NCBI RefSeq assembly: GCF_001751365.1
Contig: NZ_LJGT01000037.1
Span: 888,124-952,123 of the forward strand
Origin: Streptomyces abyssalis
GTDB taxonomy: Bacteria > Actinomycetota > Actinomycetes > Streptomycetales > Streptomycetaceae
Reading direction: 5' to 3'
Length of the DNA: 64,000 nucleotides
Part shown: one piece after another, positions 1 through 10,062 of the stretch
Numbering within the stretch: position 1 is the stretch's first letter
Layout: each line of letters opens with the position of its first letter
Translations under genes and position numbers: made by a program
The notes under the pieces: generated by a model
The model's database searches: none
The model's input: the letters and a program-made list of their open reading frames with translations, nothing else
What the model was told of the DNA's origin: nothing

Positions 1-993
1 TGACGGCCCCTGGGCCAGCAGCTCCTCGATGCGCGTAAGTTCCTCGTCCGCGAACCCCAGCCGCTCGCTCGCGGCGACACTGTCCGCGAGCTGTTCCGGG
101 CTGCTCGCGCCGACGAGAGCCGACGTGACGCTGTCGCGCAGCACCCAGGCCAGCGCCATCTGCGCCAGCGACTGCCCGCGATCCCGGGCCAGTTCGTTCA
201 GTCCGCGCAGCATGCCGACGGTCTCGCCGGTGATCTGGTCGCTGCTGAGGAACGGGCTCGCCCCGGCAGCACGGGAACCCTCGGGCACGCCGTCGAGGTA
301 CCGGCTGGAGAGCAGCCCCTGGGCCAGCGGTGAGAAGACGATGCATCCGGCACCCAGTTCCGTCAGCGTCTCCAGCAGACCCGTCTCCGGCCCGCGGTCG
401 AGCATGGAGTAGCGCGGCTGGTGGATGAGGAGAGGCGTGCCCAGCTCCCGCAGGATGCCCGCGGCCTGCCGGGTCTGCTCCGGCGAGTAGTTGGAGACGC
501 CCGCGTAGAGCGCCTTGCCCTGCTGCACCGCGGAGTGCAGCGCGCCCATCGTCTCCTCCAGCGGGGTGTCGGGGTCCGGCCGGTGCGAGTAGAAGATGTC
601 GACGTGGTCGAGGCCCATGCGGCCCAGGCTCTGGTCCAGTGAGGCGAGGAGGCTCTTGCGTGAGCCCCATTCCCCGTACGGACCGGGCCACATGAGGTGT
701 CCCGCCTTGGTCGAGACGACTATCTCGTCCCGGTAGGGACGCAGGTCCTGCCGGACGATCCGGCCGAAGGCCGTCTCCGCGGCGCCGGGCGGCGGGCCGT
801 AGTTGTTCGCCAGGTCGAAGTGCGTGACTCCCAGGTCCAGGGCACGGCGGACGATTGCCTGCTGGCGGTCCAGCGGCCGGTCGGTGCCGAAGTTGTGCCA
901 CAGGCCCAGCGATATCGCGGGCAGACGGAGGCCGCTGCGGCCCGTACGGCGGTAGGGCATCGTCTCGTAGCGGCCGGCGTCGGCTTCGTACAC
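1..993 (-). CDS. aldo/keto reductase, YghZ/Kv-beta type (3' end outside window)
   Basis: NADPH-dependent aldo/keto reductase. Read on the minus strand from a GTG at 993, the frame stays open to base 1, giving 331 residues without a stop, so the C-terminus lies just outside the window. Family features: an N-terminal YRRTGRSGLRLPAISLG strand, the FDLANNYGPP segment holding the catalytic Asp and Tyr, STKAG with the catalytic Lys, DIFYSHRPDPDTPLEE with the active-site His, and ALYAGVSNYSPEQ. The length and the GVSNY/HQPRYSMLDR blocks fit the YghZ (L-glyceraldehyde 3-phosphate reductase) branch, related to potassium-channel beta subunits. A GAGGAGA ribosome-binding site precedes the GTG. It is divergent from the LysR gene, which may regulate it (inference). 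The physiological substrate cannot be read from sequence. Confidence 0.9.
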   Translation of the reverse strand, partial: MYEADAGRYETMPYRRTGRSGLRLPAISLGLWHNFGTDRPLDRQQAIVRRALDLGVTHFDLANNYGPPPGAAETAFGRIVRQDLRPYRDEIVVSTKAGHLMWPGPYGEWGSRKSLLASLDQSLGRMGLDHVDIFYSHRPDPDTPLEETMGALHSAVQQGKALYAGVSNYSPEQTRQAAGILRELGTPLLIHQPRYSMLDRGPETGLLETLTELGAGCIVFSPLAQGLLSSRYLDGVPEGSRAAGASPFLSSDQITGETVGMLRGLNELARDRGQSLAQMALAWVLRDSVTSALVGASSPEQLADSVAASERLGFADEELTRIEELLAQGPS

Positions 994-1159
994 GGGGGTG
1001 TCTCCTCATCGGGGTTGCGGATGCCGCGGTCGGCAGAACGGCCAAGTCCCGGCCACCGGCTAGAGGCCGGTGGACCACGGACCACTCCACCCTCGCCCGC
1101 CGGAGGCGAGGAGTCCAATAGAAGAAAGCGAATGGATTCAGCGACTATGGTTCTCAATC

Positions 1160-2065
1160 GTGGAACTACGGCACCTTGAGTACTTCGTCACCGTCGCCGA
1201 GGAACGGCACTTCACCCGCGCCGCCGAGCGGCTGCTGGTCTCCCAGTCCGGGCTGTCGGCGTCCGTGCGCGCGCTGGAGCGGGAACTGGGCGCCAAGCTG
1301 TTCGTACGCACCACCCGCAGCGTCGAACTGACCGGCCCCGGCAGGGCGCTGCTCGCCGAGGCGACCCGGACGCTGGCGAGCGTCCGCGCCGCCAAGGAGG
1401 CCGTCGCCGCGGCCCAGGGCCTGCTGCGCGGCACCCTCGCCGTCGGCACCGAGCAGTGCATCGCGGGCGTGGACGTGCCGCGTCTGCTGGCCCGATTCCG
1501 TGCGGAGCACCCCCGGGTGGAGGTCAGGCTGCGCCAGGCCGGCTCGGGTCTGCTGGCCGAGGCTGTCGGCACGGGCAGGCTCGACCTCGCCTTCATCGCC
1601 CTGTGCGGGCCGCCGCCGCACGGCGTGAGCCTCACGCCGCTCACCGAGGAACCGCTCGTCCTGCTCTGCCATCCCGGGCACGCCCTCGCCGGGGGAGAGG
1701 GCGCACGGTGGGCGGAGCTGAAGGGCGAGGCACTGGTGGACTTCCAGCCCGACTGGGGGGTGCGCCAGCTGACCGACCGCGCCTTCGCCGGCGCCGGCGT
1801 GGAACGGCAGGTCGCGCTGGAGGTCAACGACGTGCACAGCCTCCTCGAACTGGTGGAGCAGGGGCTCGGAGTCGCCGTCGTCCCCCGGCACTTCGCACGC
1901 AAACCGCAGGCCGCCGGGCTGTGTGCCCTGCCGCTGACGGAGGGGCCGCAGCCGCTGTGGGAGGTGTCCGTCGCGCGGCCGGCCGGGGACGCCGCCAGCC
2001 CCGCCTCCCGGAAACTCTGTGCGCTGCTGGACCTTCCCGACGGCGGGTCCGAAGCCCCCGCGTGA
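1160..2065 (+). CDS. LysR-family transcriptional regulator
   Basis: A DNA-binding regulator of 301 residues, normal for the family. The start is set at a GTG giving VELRHLEYFVTVAEE, the canonical LysR N-terminus; the frame opens further upstream, but that extra sequence does not resemble a LysR start. The winged helix-turn-helix covers about residues 1-60 (HFTRAAERLLVSQSGLSASVRALERELG). A periplasmic-binding-like effector domain follows from about residue 85 (LAVGTEQCIAG, then a FIALCG block and an HPGHALAG block). It is transcribed away from the aldo/keto reductase across a 166-bp gap, the classic arrangement in which a LysR protein controls its divergent neighbour. The effector is unknown. 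Confidence 0.9.
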   Translation: MELRHLEYFVTVAEERHFTRAAERLLVSQSGLSASVRALERELGAKLFVRTTRSVELTGPGRALLAEATRTLASVRAAKEAVAAAQGLLRGTLAVGTEQCIAGVDVPRLLARFRAEHPRVEVRLRQAGSGLLAEAVGTGRLDLAFIALCGPPPHGVSLTPLTEEPLVLLCHPGHALAGGEGARWAELKGEALVDFQPDWGVRQLTDRAFAGAGVERQVALEVNDVHSLLELVEQGLGVAVVPRHFARKPQAAGLCALPLTEGPQPLWEVSVARPAGDAASPASRKLCALLDLPDGGSEAPA

Positions 2066-2123
2066 CGTTCCGGGGCAGAGGCAAACCCGGAGACATCTCT
2101 CCCAACGCCCTTACACTGGCGCG

Positions 2124-2240
2124 ATGTTGACCAGCACTCCTGTACTGGACACCGTCGGTGCCCTTCCGCACGCGGACACCTGCCTTCACCCCTGCCACCA
2201 GCGTTCCCACTCGAGACCGGTGCCCCGGGAGGACCGATGA
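2124..2240 (+). CDS. candidate 38-residue leader ORF overlapping the amidohydrolase
   Basis: A short frame starts at ATG 2124 and its TGA overlaps the ATG of the next gene (ATGA at 2237-2240), the usual sign of translational coupling. A TACACT hexamer at 2112-2117 sits six bases before the ATG, so the transcript could be leaderless. No good -35 element is visible. The C-terminal half is Cys- and His-rich (DTCLHPCHQRSH) and the tail is basic. I do not recognise it. It could be a leader peptide that controls the downstream exported hydrolase, or a chance frame in the untranslated region, since the downstream gene has its own GGGAGG ribosome site. Confidence 0.35.
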   Translation: MLTSTPVLDTVGALPHADTCLHPCHQRSHSRPVPREDR

Positions 2241-5200
2241 CCCCCACAGACCCCGTCGGCCCCGTCGGCGACCCCGCCGTACCCGAGTCCCGGACCACGC
2301 CCGTACCCGAGGCCACCGCTGAACAGGCCGCCGCCGCCCGACCCGTGACCGCCTCCGGGCCGGCTGCCGCCTCCGGGCCGGCCGGCACGGCGGGCACCGC
2401 CGCGCGCCCCGGCACCCGCAGCCCGCTGTCCCGCGCCGCGCGGCTCTCCCGCCGCCGCTTCCTCGCCACGACCGCCGCGGGCGCCGCCACCGCGAGCGCA
2501 GCGGGAACCGTCGTGGGCACCGCGGGCACCGCAGCCGCCGCGACCCCCGCCGCCGCACCGGCCGGCAGCCCTACCCGCATCACGCTCTCCTTCACCGCGG
2601 CCACCAACGGCGCCGCCACCCTCGCCCCGGGCGGTGACCGCCTCGTCGCGGAAGTGCAGAACATCCTGTGGTCCGTGCCCCGCGAGGGCGGACGTGCCGT
2701 GCCGCTGACCGCCCCCGAACTCGAGCCCACCCGGCCCGAGTTCTCACCCGACGGCAAGCAACTGGCCGTCTGCGCCTTCCGCGGCGGCGGATTTCACCTG
2801 TGGACGCTGCGCCCCGACGGCTCCGGACTCCGGCAGCGCACCGACGGCCCCTGGGACGACCGCGGCCCTGCCTGGTCCCCGGACGGCACCCGCATCGCCT
2901 TCTCCTCCGAGCGCGGCGGCGACACGGTCACCGGCAGCCCGTACCGCATCTGGATCCTCGACGTACGCACGGACGAACTCACCCGGCTGACGGGCCTGCC
3001 CGGCCAGGACGGACCGCATCAGGACGGCCCCTGGGAGGACTTCGACCCGGCCTGGTCCCCGGACGGCAAACGCGTGCTGTTCGTGCGCGGCACCCCCGCG
3101 GAGGGTGAGAACGGGCCGGTGCTGCGCAGCCGCACGGTAGCGTCCGTACGCGCCGACGGCGGGGGAGCGGTGCGCACGGAGTACACCGAGAAGTCCGAGG
3201 CCGACGTGATGACGCCGGCCGTCTCGCCCACGGGCGGGCTCGCGCTGCTGCGGACCACGCCCTCGCCCGAGGCCTCCTGCACTCTGCTCGTCGACGGCGA
3301 AGTGCTCGCGGTCGACGGCGAGGTGCTGCCCGTGCCGCCCCGCTGGGTCTCCGCCGGGGAGCTGCTGCTCACCGTCGACGGGCAGTTCAGCCTCGTACGG
3401 ACCGCCGCTCCCGGGGACTCCGAACGCATCCCCTTCGCCGCCTCGTTGCCCGTCGAGCGCCCTCGGTACCGCGTCAAGGACTACGGCTTCGCGGCGCAGG
3501 CCGGCGGCAGCGCAGCCGTACGTGCCCTGCACCTCCCGGCCCTCTCGCCCGACGGCTCCCAGGTCGCCTTCGCCGCACTCAACTCCATCTGGGTCGCCCG
3601 GACTTCGGGCCACTCACGCCCCCGCAAGGTGGTCGAGGGCGCGACCACCCGCTATCCGCTCGCGCCCACGTGGACGCCCGGGGGAGAGGGTCTCGTCTAC
3701 GCCGACGACCGCGACGGACTCCTCGCCGTACGCCGCCGGGATCTGCGCACCGGGGAGGAGGAGGTCCTCTCAGCCGGCGGCCGCGTCTTCCCCGTCCTCT
3801 CCCCGGACGGCTCCCGCCTCGCCTGTCTCGACATGACGGGCAACCTCCTCGTGCGCGATCTACGCGGGGAGAAAGAACGGGTACTGGCCGAGCCTCTCGG
3901 CGCCGCCGGACTGCCGGGCAGACCGAGCTGGTCGCCCGACGGCCGCCACCTCGCGATCTGTGACCGCAACCGCCTCAACCAGCGCTTCCGCGAGGGCTAC
4001 AACCTCATCCGCATCATCGACGCGCGCAGCGGCGAAGACCGGCTGTACCCTCTCGCCCCGCACGCCTCGCTGTCCGACCGCTACGACAGCGGCCCCGTCT
4101 GGTCACCGGACGGCGCGCATCTCGCCGTCGTCAGCGAGTCCGCGCTGTGGCTGCTGCCCGTACGTCCCGACGGCACGCCCCGCGGCGAGCCGCGCCGCAT
4201 CACGGACGAGAGCGCCGACCACCCCTCCTGGTCCGCCGATTCGCGCACGCTGCTGTATCTGTCGGCGGGAAGGCTGCGCCTCCTCGACGTCCGCAGCGGC
4301 GACGTCCGTACGGTTCCGGTCCGGCTGCGGCACCGGCCGCCGAAGGCCCGCGACACCGTCGTACGGGCAGGGCAGCTCTGGGACGGCACGGGCGGAGAGG
4401 TCCGTGAGGACGTCGACATCGTGGTGCGCGGCGGACGCATCCGGGCCGTACTCCCGCACGCAGCGGGACGTGCCGCGGCCCGGCACGTCGACGCATCCGG
4501 GCTGACGGTCCTGCCCGGCCTGTGGGACTCGCACACCCACCCCTGGCAGAGCACCTACGGCGGCCGTCAGACCGCAACGCAGCTCGCATACGGCATCACC
4601 ACCGCCGTGTCCCTCGGCGGTTTCGCCTACGAGCAGGCCCGCATCCGTGAAGCCGTCGCGGGCGGCACCCTCGCGGGGCCGCGGCTGCTGGCCACCGGTG
4701 AACTGCTCGACGGGGCGCGCGTCGCCTACAGCATGGGCCGCCCGCACCGCACCCGTGCCGGGCTGCGCCGTTCACTGGAGCGCGCGGAAGGGCTCGACTG
4801 GGACTTCGTCAAGACGTACGTGCGGGCCCCCGGCTGGATCATGGCCGAGGCGGCACAGTTCGCACACGAGCGGCTCGGCGTGCGCGCCGGCAGTCACCTG
4901 TGCACACCCGGCATACAGCTCGGCGGCGACCTGACGACCCATCTGCAGGCCACACAGCGCCTGGAGTTCGGGCACGCGACGACGGCCACCGGGCGCGCAC
5001 ACCAGGACGTCGAGGAGATTTACACCGCGCAGGGCGCCCGTTTCCACCTCGTCGCCACCCCGTTCGCCGCCGTGCCGCTGCTGGGCGCCGATCCGTCACT
5101 CGCCGACGATCCGAGGGTGACGCGGCTGATGCCGCCGTGGGACACAGGAGCCGTCGAAGAGCTCGCCGGCACACCGCCCACACGTGCCCAACTGGACACG

Positions 5201-5659
5201 CTGGCACGGGAGACAGCGATCTACCGGCGGGTGCTCGACGGCGGCGGGCTCATCGCGCTCGGCACCGACCAGCCCCTCGTACCCGTCGGCCTCCACCTGC
5301 ACCTCGCGCTGCGCGCACTGCACCGGGGCGGCCTGTCCCCTGCGGAGACGCTGCGCACCGCGACCGTCATGCCCGCCCGGGTGTTCGGCGCGGAGGACGA
5401 CCTCGGGACGGTCGAGGCGGGCAAGCTCGCGGACCTCACCCTCGTCGACGGCGATCCCTTCAAGGACTTCGACGACCTCGTACGCACGGTGTCGGTCCTG
5501 CGCGGCGGCGAACTCTTCGAAGCCTCCGAGCTGATTGCCTCCTTCCCCGAACGCGGAGGGGAGAAGGACACCGCGACGGCGGCCGGCGGCATCGCCGCCG
5601 ACTGGCGCCGCGTGAGCCGGCAGTTGCGCCGTGAGGGCTGCTGCGACATGGGCACCTGA
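2237..5659 (+). CDS. Tat-exported TolB-like beta-propeller / amidohydrolase fusion
   Basis: A 1140-residue two-module protein. Residues 1-70 are Ala/Pro/Thr-rich; a twin-arginine signal follows (SRRRFLATTAAGAATASAAG at about 71-90), so export by Tat is expected. From about 115 to 695 there are at least eight PD40/WD40-like repeats with the signature xWSPDGxx(I/L)AF, as in TolB and dipeptidyl peptidase propellers. From about 705 to 1110 is a metal-dependent amidohydrolase: TVLPGLWDSHTHP carries the HxH metal pair, GSHLCTPG and EFGHATT give later ligand strands, and ALGTDQP gives the metal-binding Asp. The C-terminus closes with the usual GTVEAGKLADLTLVDGDP strand. GGGAGG precedes the ATG. The substrate is unknown; exported cyclic-amide or peptide hydrolysis is an inference from the fold. 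Confidence 0.88.
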   Translation: MTPTDPVGPVGDPAVPESRTTPVPEATAEQAAAARPVTASGPAAASGPAGTAGTAARPGTRSPLSRAARLSRRRFLATTAAGAATASAAGTVVGTAGTAAAATPAAAPAGSPTRITLSFTAATNGAATLAPGGDRLVAEVQNILWSVPREGGRAVPLTAPELEPTRPEFSPDGKQLAVCAFRGGGFHLWTLRPDGSGLRQRTDGPWDDRGPAWSPDGTRIAFSSERGGDTVTGSPYRIWILDVRTDELTRLTGLPGQDGPHQDGPWEDFDPAWSPDGKRVLFVRGTPAEGENGPVLRSRTVASVRADGGGAVRTEYTEKSEADVMTPAVSPTGGLALLRTTPSPEASCTLLVDGEVLAVDGEVLPVPPRWVSAGELLLTVDGQFSLVRTAAPGDSERIPFAASLPVERPRYRVKDYGFAAQAGGSAAVRALHLPALSPDGSQVAFAALNSIWVARTSGHSRPRKVVEGATTRYPLAPTWTPGGEGLVYADDRDGLLAVRRRDLRTGEEEVLSAGGRVFPVLSPDGSRLACLDMTGNLLVRDLRGEKERVLAEPLGAAGLPGRPSWSPDGRHLAICDRNRLNQRFREGYNLIRIIDARSGEDRLYPLAPHASLSDRYDSGPVWSPDGAHLAVVSESALWLLPVRPDGTPRGEPRRITDESADHPSWSADSRTLLYLSAGRLRLLDVRSGDVRTVPVRLRHRPPKARDTVVRAGQLWDGTGGEVREDVDIVVRGGRIRAVLPHAAGRAAARHVDASGLTVLPGLWDSHTHPWQSTYGGRQTATQLAYGITTAVSLGGFAYEQARIREAVAGGTLAGPRLLATGELLDGARVAYSMGRPHRTRAGLRRSLERAEGLDWDFVKTYVRAPGWIMAEAAQFAHERLGVRAGSHLCTPGIQLGGDLTTHLQATQRLEFGHATTATGRAHQDVEEIYTAQGARFHLVATPFAAVPLLGADPSLADDPRVTRLMPPWDTGAVEELAGTPPTRAQLDTLARETAIYRRVLDGGGLIALGTDQPLVPVGLHLHLALRALHRGGLSPAETLRTATVMPARVFGAEDDLGTVEAGKLADLTLVDGDPFKDFDDLVRTVSVLRGGELFEASELIASFPERGGEKDTATAAGGIAADWRRVSRQLRREGCCDMGT

Positions 5660-5744
5660 CGGGTCCCGCGCACCATGGCGGGGCTGCGGCCTTCTGTCCC
5701 GTGATCCTCGGACACCCGGCGGCTGCCGGCGGCCCGCGTGGGCC

Positions 5745-5784
5745 GGGCCCCTGCACCCGCCGCAGCCGCCGGGTGCAGGGGCCC
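5745..5784 (+). terminator. long GC-rich hairpin after the amidohydrolase
   Basis: A perfect 15-bp stem (5745-5759 against 5770-5784, core CCCCTGCACCCG) encloses a 10-base loop. It lies 86 bp past the stop of the amidohydrolase gene and before the HIT gene, within a 365-bp stretch (5660-6024) that otherwise shows no supportable gene. There is no U-tract, as is usual for Streptomyces terminators. Confidence 0.7.
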
Positions 5785-6024
5785 GCCCACCTCACCGTCT
5801 CCGGATCCCTCCGCCGCAGGCAGGGTGTGGGCCCTCTCGCCGAGGTCGCTGGTGATCGGTCCGGCGACGCAGGGCCGTACGCCGAGCGCGGGCCACGACC
5901 CGGCGAAGCCGGAGTGCCTGGAGCCACCCGGGACCGGGTTCCGCCGAAGCCTCGTCCTGCGGTCGTGGCCTTGTCCTGCGGGCTCCTGCCCGCGGGCGCG
6001 GGACGGAGGCTGTTGACTGGGGGA

Positions 6025-6438
6025 GTGGAGTGCATCTTCTGCGACATCGTGGCGGGCCGCCGCGAGAGCCACCGCGTCCTCGACGCCGAGGACGCGGTGG
6101 CCTTCCTCGACGCCCGGCCGCTCTTCCCCGGCCACACCCTCGTCGTCCCCCGCGCTCATCACGAGACGCTCACGGACCTGCCCGTCCCGGACGTGGGTCC
6201 GTTCTTCACCCAGGTACGGCGCGTCACGGCCGCCGTGGAGACGGGCATGGAGGCAGCCGGTTCGTTCGTCGCCGCGAACAACCGCGTCAGCCAGTCCGTG
6301 CCGCACTTCCACGTGCACGTCGTCCCCCGCAACAGAAAGGACGGACTGCGAGGCTTCTTCTGGCCGCGCAGCCGCTACGGCAGCGAGGAAGAGGCCGCGG
6401 CCGTCGCGGCCACGCTGCGCTCCGCTCTGGCGCCGTGA
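6025..6438 (+). CDS. HIT-family nucleotide-binding protein
   Basis: A histidine-triad hydrolase or transferase of about 137 residues acting on nucleotide phosphoramidates or related substrates. It begins CIFCDIVAGRRESHRVL, with the usual Cys pair of the Hint subgroup, has GHTLVVPRAHHE in the middle, and carries the triad PHFHVHVVPR near residue 100, with the nucleophilic His in the HxHxH pattern. The GTG at 6025 gives the family-typical N-terminus. An in-frame TTG at 6013 is the alternative and would add four residues; neither has an ideally spaced ribosome site. It appears monocistronic and faces the convergent polymerase gene. Confidence 0.87.
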   Translation: MECIFCDIVAGRRESHRVLDAEDAVAFLDARPLFPGHTLVVPRAHHETLTDLPVPDVGPFFTQVRRVTAAVETGMEAAGSFVAANNRVSQSVPHFHVHVVPRNRKDGLRGFFWPRSRYGSEEEAAAVAATLRSALAP

Positions 6439-6517
6439 CCGACCGGCCCGGCCGGGAGAGTGCGACTCGCGGGCGGACCGGCCCGCGGGGTGGGTCTCTG
6501 CCGGCAGCGGCCACCGG

Positions 6518-8260
6518 TCACTTGGCGTCGGCATAGCACTCGACGACGGCCGTGCTGAAGGCGAACCGCACCGGCGTGTCACCGAACGCGGCGCGTCCCG
6601 CCCGCTCTCCCGCGTCCCTGACCGCCTCCGCGACCCGTTCCGCGTCCCGCGCAGGGCAGTGCACGATCACCTCGTCGTGCTGGAAGAAGACCAGCTCCGC
6701 CGCCGATCCCGCCAGCTCCTGACGCAACGCGGCCAGCATCAGCACCGCCCAGTCGGCAGCGCTGCCCTGCACCACGAAGTTCCGCGTGAAGCGGCCGCGT
6801 GCCCGTGCAGCACCACCACCGGCGCCGGCGCCGTCGGGCGCCACGGGCGGTGTCTCCCCGCCGCCGTCCCAGGCTGCCTCCGCCTCCGGCCCCGTGCCCC
6901 CGTCCTCCTCACCGGCCGGGGACCCGGCCGGCGGACAGGTACGGCCCAGATGCGTGCGCACCAGCCGCCCCTCCTCGCCCGCTCTCGCCGCCTCGTCCAC
7001 ATAGGCGACCGCTCGGGGGAAGCGCCGGCGCAGCGCGGCGAGGTTCCGCAGCCCGTCCCCGCTGGTCTGCCCGTACACCGCGCCCAGCAGCGCGAGCTTG
7101 GCCTGCGCGCGGTCCCCGCCGAAGGCCGTGTGGGACAGAGCCGTGTACAGATCCTCACCGCTGCCCGCGACGGCCATCAGCCCCGGGTCGCGCGAGACCG
7201 CGGCCAGCACCCGCGGTTCCATCTGCCCGGCGTCGGCCACGACCAGCCGCCAGCCCGGATCGGCCACGACCGCCCGCCGCACCACCTTCGGGATCTGCAG
7301 CGCACCGCCGCCGTTGGTGGTCCAGCGGCCGGACGCGGCACCGCCCGGGACGTACTCCGCGCGGAAGCGGCCGTCCCGGACCCAGGAGCGCAGCCACGAC
7401 CAGCCGTGCGCCGTCCACAGCCGGTAGAGCTTCTTGTACTGCAGCAGCGGCCCGACCGCCGGATGGTCGACGCCGCGCAGCTCCCACGCCCTCGTCGAGG
7501 ACAGCACGACGCCCGCCCTCGCGAACGCCCGCAGCACGTCCGCCGGCAGATCGGGACGGACCCGCACCCCCGGCCCGAACGCCGCAGATATCTCCTCCTC
7601 CAGCTCGGCGAGCCGCCTCGGCAGCCCGCCGCCCCCGTACCGCTCGCCGAGCAGTTCGTCCAGCAGCTCACGGTGGACGTCCGCCCGCCAGGGCACGCCC
7701 GTACGCCCCATCTCCACCGCGACGAGCGTCCCCGCCGACTCACCGGCCAGCAACAGCCGCATCCGCTCCGGGTGTTCGGCCGCCTGCGTACGTTCGAGCT
7801 GCGCGGCGTACACCTCCAGCAGCGCCGTCATCGGGCCCACACCCTCGGGCAGCGGGGCGGGACCAGCGTCGAACAGCGACGGCGCCTCCTTCGCTCCCCG
7901 CGTGGCGGCGGGAGGGTCCTGCGGCACCGGCAGACCGTGCAGGCGCGCCCACGCAGCAGCCAGGGACCTCGGGGCGCCGGCCCGCCCCTCGTGCCCCAGC
8001 AGCAGCGCCTCGGCCGCCTCGACGTCGTAGCACCGCTCCACATGCACGCCCGCCTCGGACAGCCGGGGGTGCACGGCAGCGCTCGACCGCCACACCCACC
8101 GGCCCACCCCCGGACGGGCGCGCACCGCGGCCACGGCCGACTCCTCGGTGCGCACGGGACCGGCGGGCATCCCGCGCCCGTCCAGCGGGCAGACCCGGGC
8201 ACGCCCGTCCTCGCACTCGGCCAGCGCCCACCGCACGGCCGTGCCCAGGTCATCCGTCAT
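6518..8260 (-). CDS. Pol I-like bifunctional 3'-5' exonuclease/DNA polymerase
   Basis: A family A polymerase homologue of 580 residues lacking the N-terminal 5' nuclease domain of PolA, a form common as a second copy in Streptomyces. The start is the ATG giving MTDDLGTAVRWALAE; the frame extends ten residues upstream. Palm motifs are recognisable: motif A as VVADAGQMEPRVLA (canonical DYSQIELR), motif B as RAQAKLALLGAVYGQTSGDG and motif C as VFFQHDEVIVHCP, which retains the HDE. A Gly/Pro/Glu-rich insertion of about 50 residues sits between motifs B and C. The N-terminal 180 residues correspond to the proofreading domain, whose catalytic acids I could not identify. The cellular role, perhaps in repair, is inferred. 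Confidence 0.82.
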   Translation of the reverse strand: MTDDLGTAVRWALAECEDGRARVCPLDGRGMPAGPVRTEESAVAAVRARPGVGRWVWRSSAAVHPRLSEAGVHVERCYDVEAAEALLLGHEGRAGAPRSLAAAWARLHGLPVPQDPPAATRGAKEAPSLFDAGPAPLPEGVGPMTALLEVYAAQLERTQAAEHPERMRLLLAGESAGTLVAVEMGRTGVPWRADVHRELLDELLGERYGGGGLPRRLAELEEEISAAFGPGVRVRPDLPADVLRAFARAGVVLSSTRAWELRGVDHPAVGPLLQYKKLYRLWTAHGWSWLRSWVRDGRFRAEYVPGGAASGRWTTNGGGALQIPKVVRRAVVADPGWRLVVADAGQMEPRVLAAVSRDPGLMAVAGSGEDLYTALSHTAFGGDRAQAKLALLGAVYGQTSGDGLRNLAALRRRFPRAVAYVDEAARAGEEGRLVRTHLGRTCPPAGSPAGEEDGGTGPEAEAAWDGGGETPPVAPDGAGAGGGAARARGRFTRNFVVQGSAADWAVLMLAALRQELAGSAAELVFFQHDEVIVHCPARDAERVAEAVRDAGERAGRAAFGDTPVRFAFSTAVVECYADAK

Positions 8261-8294
8261 GCGCGTGAGTCTCGCACCGGCCACTGACAACGCC

Positions 8295-8322
8295 CCGCGC
8301 CCCGTGAAGCCACGGGGCGCGG
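8295..8322 (-). terminator. hairpin downstream of the chitinase gene
   Basis: A perfect 12-bp stem CCGCGCCCCGTG/CACGGGGCGCGG with an AAGC loop. It lies 50 bp past the chitinase stop and before the polymerase start, where a terminator for chitinase transcription is expected. Confidence 0.75.
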
Positions 8323-8371
8323 GACGGTGACGGCCGCGGACCAGGGATGCGGGCCAGGGCGCGGACGCCTT

Positions 8372-9667
<1,296 letters not shown>

Positions 9668-9783
9668 GGCTCTCCTCAAGGGAGTCGGGGGGTGGGAGTG
9701 AGATGTGGGGAGACGATCCGCTCATCCCTGTCTGCGTGTTGGGGGGGGGTGATCCGCCACAAGTGGGGGGAGATTCCAGCCGG

Positions 9784-9812
9784 AATCTAGAAGGACTAGA
9801 CCATTGAGTCAA
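9784..9812 (-). promoter_or_regulatory. chitinase promoter, HrdB type
   Basis: On the minus strand TTGACT (9812-9807) is followed after 17 bases by TAGATT (9789-9784), matching the Streptomyces housekeeping consensus TTGACN-N17-TANNNT. It reads toward the chitinase gene, about 120 bp upstream of its start. Confidence 0.7.
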
Positions 9813-9826
9813 TGGTTTGAACCAAT
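9790..9826. promoter_or_regulatory. two DasR-responsive-element-like boxes
   Basis: Two imperfect 16-bp palindromes, 9790-9805 (minus strand AATGGTCTAGTCCTTC) and 9811-9826 (minus strand ATTGGTTCAAACCATT), lie 21 bp apart centre to centre, two helical turns. Both resemble the DasR consensus ACTGGTCTAGACCACT, each matching 11 of 16 positions by eye. The first fills the promoter spacer and the second overlaps the outer edge of the -35, so bound repressor would block polymerase. DasR control of chitinases by N-acetylglucosamine metabolites is established in Streptomyces; its action here is inferred. Confidence 0.65.
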
Positions 9827-10062
9827 TCGAATCCGCCCCGCCGTCCGCACACCGCCCGCACCCCCGGCCCGCCGGTGACGCGATGCCCGCGATCGGGCAT
9901 ACTTTTTTCGCCGCAACCCCTGGTCAGCCGCCGTCGCAACCCGGCGGGGCGCCATGGCGAAGCGGCCTCGCACAGGTCCCGGTTCCGGCCACGGGCCTGA
10001 TACGGCGGCGCACCACACCCCGGTCCGCCGCCGCAGCCCCCGAACAGGAGGAGAGCGTCGTG

